A stretch of 7,272 nucleotides of DNA from Nitrosopumilales archaeon CG15_BIG_FIL_POST_REV_8_21_14_020_37_12 (GTDB lineage: Archaea > Thermoproteota > Nitrososphaeria > Nitrososphaerales > Nitrosopumilaceae), in the NCBI GenBank assembly GCA_002781805.1, contig PFFZ01000056.1:1-7272 (forward strand), written 5' to 3'. A program made the translations under genes and the position numbers. The notes beneath the pieces are model-generated. The model had not been told where the DNA came from, did no database searches, and worked only from the letters and a program-made list of their open reading frames with translations. This document shows, in pieces, positions 6,085 to 7,272 of this stretch. The first letter of the stretch is position 1, and each line of letters opens with the position of its first letter.

Positions 6085-7272
6085 AGTGCAAAGCACATAC
6101 ACTGAATCTGCATTATCTGATAAGGTAAAAGAATTTCTTACTAGATTCAAGGACAAGAATGGCAGCTACAAGTATGTAGAGGCAATTGACGAGATGATGC
6201 CAAAGGGTGCAAAGTTCATCCTTGTGGATTACAATGATATGGTATTAGAACCAGCAATCGAAATCTTATTTTCCGAAGATCCAGATAGGATTCTAAATGC
6301 ATTTTCACGAGCAATAAAAGAAGCATTACAAACAAGGTTTCCTGACTATGCCGAAAAAATAAAAGATGAAGTTCGGGTTCGACTAGTTAACTATCCTTTA
6401 CAACGCAGTCTCAGGCAGATAAATGCTGAAACAATTGGAAAAATTACCAGCGTATCTGGAATGGTAGTCAGGGCTTCCGAAGTGAAACCTCTTGCAAAAG
6501 AGTTGGTGTTTGTTTGTCCTGATGAACACGTTACAAAAGTTATTCAACTAAAGGGAATGGATGTAAAGGTTCCAGTAGTATGTGATAATCCAAACTGTAA
6601 ACAAAGAGAGTTTGAGCTAAAGCCGGAGGCAAGCAAGTTTATTGACTTTCAAATTCTCCGATTACAAGAACTCCCTGAGGATCTCCCTCCAGGACAACTT
6701 CCGCACTATATCGATGTGACAATCAGGCAGGATTTGGTGGATAATGCCAGGCCTGGAGACAGAATTATTCTTACAGGTATAGTAAGGGTGGAACAAGAGT
6801 CTGTTGCAGGAATTACTCGTGGTCACAGTGGATTGTATCGACTGCGAATTGAGGGAAATAACATAGAATTTCTGGGCGGTCGAGGTGATAAAACCTCAAG
6901 AAAAATAGAACGAGAGGAGATATCTCCTGAAGATGAGAAGATGATCAAATCTCTAGGTCAAAGTCATGACGTCTATCAAAGACTGATTGACTCATTTGCT
7001 CCTCACATTCAGGGACAATCCCTGATTAAAGAAGCAATATTGCTTTTGATTGTAGGATCTAACCAAAGGGCGTTGGGCGATGGAAGCAAGATTAGAGGAG
7101 ACATCAACGTTTTTCTTGTAGGTGATCCAGGTACGGCAAAAAGTGAGATGCTAAAGTTTTGTGCGCGAATTGCACCACGAGGACTTTATACCTCTGGCAG
7201 AGGTTCAACAGCTGCAGGTCTTACGGCTGCAGTTGTTCGTGATAAGACTGGAATAATGATGCTTGAAGCTGG
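6077..7272 (+). CDS. mcm: Minichromosome maintenance helicase MCM (partial, 3' end beyond window)
   Basis: Replicative DNA helicase, homohexameric in archaea, moving 3'-5' on the leading strand template. 398 complete codons are present. In order: helical N-terminal domain A (about 1-110); OB-fold with zinc-binding insertion (C147-x3-H151 ... C169-x4-C174, about 115-260), including PPGQLPHYIDV and LVDNARPGDRIILTG, very like Sulfolobus MCM; linker (about 265-290); start of the AAA+ domain with Walker A GDPGTAKS (349-356) and YTSGRGSTAAGLTAAV (371-386). The window ends just before Walker B; sensor and arginine-finger motifs and the C-terminal winged helix are outside. The start ATG 6077 overlaps the GINS stop (ATGAGTAG) and has a GAGGT site. 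The common P-loop intein position is uninterrupted. Confidence 0.96.
   Translation, partial: MSRVQSTYTESALSDKVKEFLTRFKDKNGSYKYVEAIDEMMPKGAKFILVDYNDMVLEPAIEILFSEDPDRILNAFSRAIKEALQTRFPDYAEKIKDEVRVRLVNYPLQRSLRQINAETIGKITSVSGMVVRASEVKPLAKELVFVCPDEHVTKVIQLKGMDVKVPVVCDNPNCKQREFELKPEASKFIDFQILRLQELPEDLPPGQLPHYIDVTIRQDLVDNARPGDRIILTGIVRVEQESVAGITRGHSGLYRLRIEGNNIEFLGGRGDKTSRKIEREEISPEDEKMIKSLGQSHDVYQRLIDSFAPHIQGQSLIKEAILLLIVGSNQRALGDGSKIRGDINVFLVGDPGTAKSEMLKFCARIAPRGLYTSGRGSTAAGLTAAVVRDKTGIMMLEA

Noticed and set aside
7121..7148. Intein in MCM or RFC P-loop
   Set aside because: Both P-loops (GDPGTAKS in MCM, GSAGVGKT in RfcS) are uninterrupted.

Overview
The window looks like a piece of a free-living ammonia-oxidising-type archaeon (Nitrososphaerota/Thaumarchaeota, most like the Nitrosopumilus/Nitrosarchaeum group). 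The evidence is an AT-rich genome with archaeal information-processing genes (aIF6, RFC small subunit, Gins23-like, MCM), start codons about 24-30 nt downstream of TTTAAATA-type TATA boxes with no ribosome binding site (leaderless mRNAs), a tRNA without encoded CCA, and zinc-ferredoxin-type 7Fe ferredoxins. The assignment is made by eye from protein resemblance, not by a search.

Left part (1-999). A minus-strand gene, open from its ATG at 830 to the window edge, encodes a protein of at least 276 residues with an N-terminal helix-turn-helix and no function I recognise. The 169-bp divergent spacer between it and hisS holds a degenerate direct repeat (852-885 and 917-947). One copy carries a perfect small inverted repeat, and an AT-rich palindrome lies between the copies.

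Middle (1000-4416). hisS (histidyl-tRNA synthetase, TTG start) runs rightwards and its 3' end overlaps the convergent aIF6 gene by 20 bp. Divergent from aIF6 are two tandem but separately promoted paralogous 7Fe ferredoxins with nearly identical promoters. Compared with the Sulfolobus zinc ferredoxin, each copy lacks a different zinc ligand. A class II tRNA-Ser(TGA) gene follows and ends 3 bp from the 3' end of the convergent rfcS gene.

Right part (4420-7272). Replication genes: rfcS (clamp loader small subunit, minus) is divergent from a gins23-mcm operon (plus). The two operon genes overlap by 8 bp, and mcm runs off the right edge just after its Walker A motif. The divergent promoter region contains seven GATC sites in under 100 bp, arranged in perfect palindromes. 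This and the ferredoxin pair are the most interesting things here. I see no mobile element, CRISPR array or defence system, and nothing that I would call a wholly new system; most of the window is ordinary archaeal core genome.
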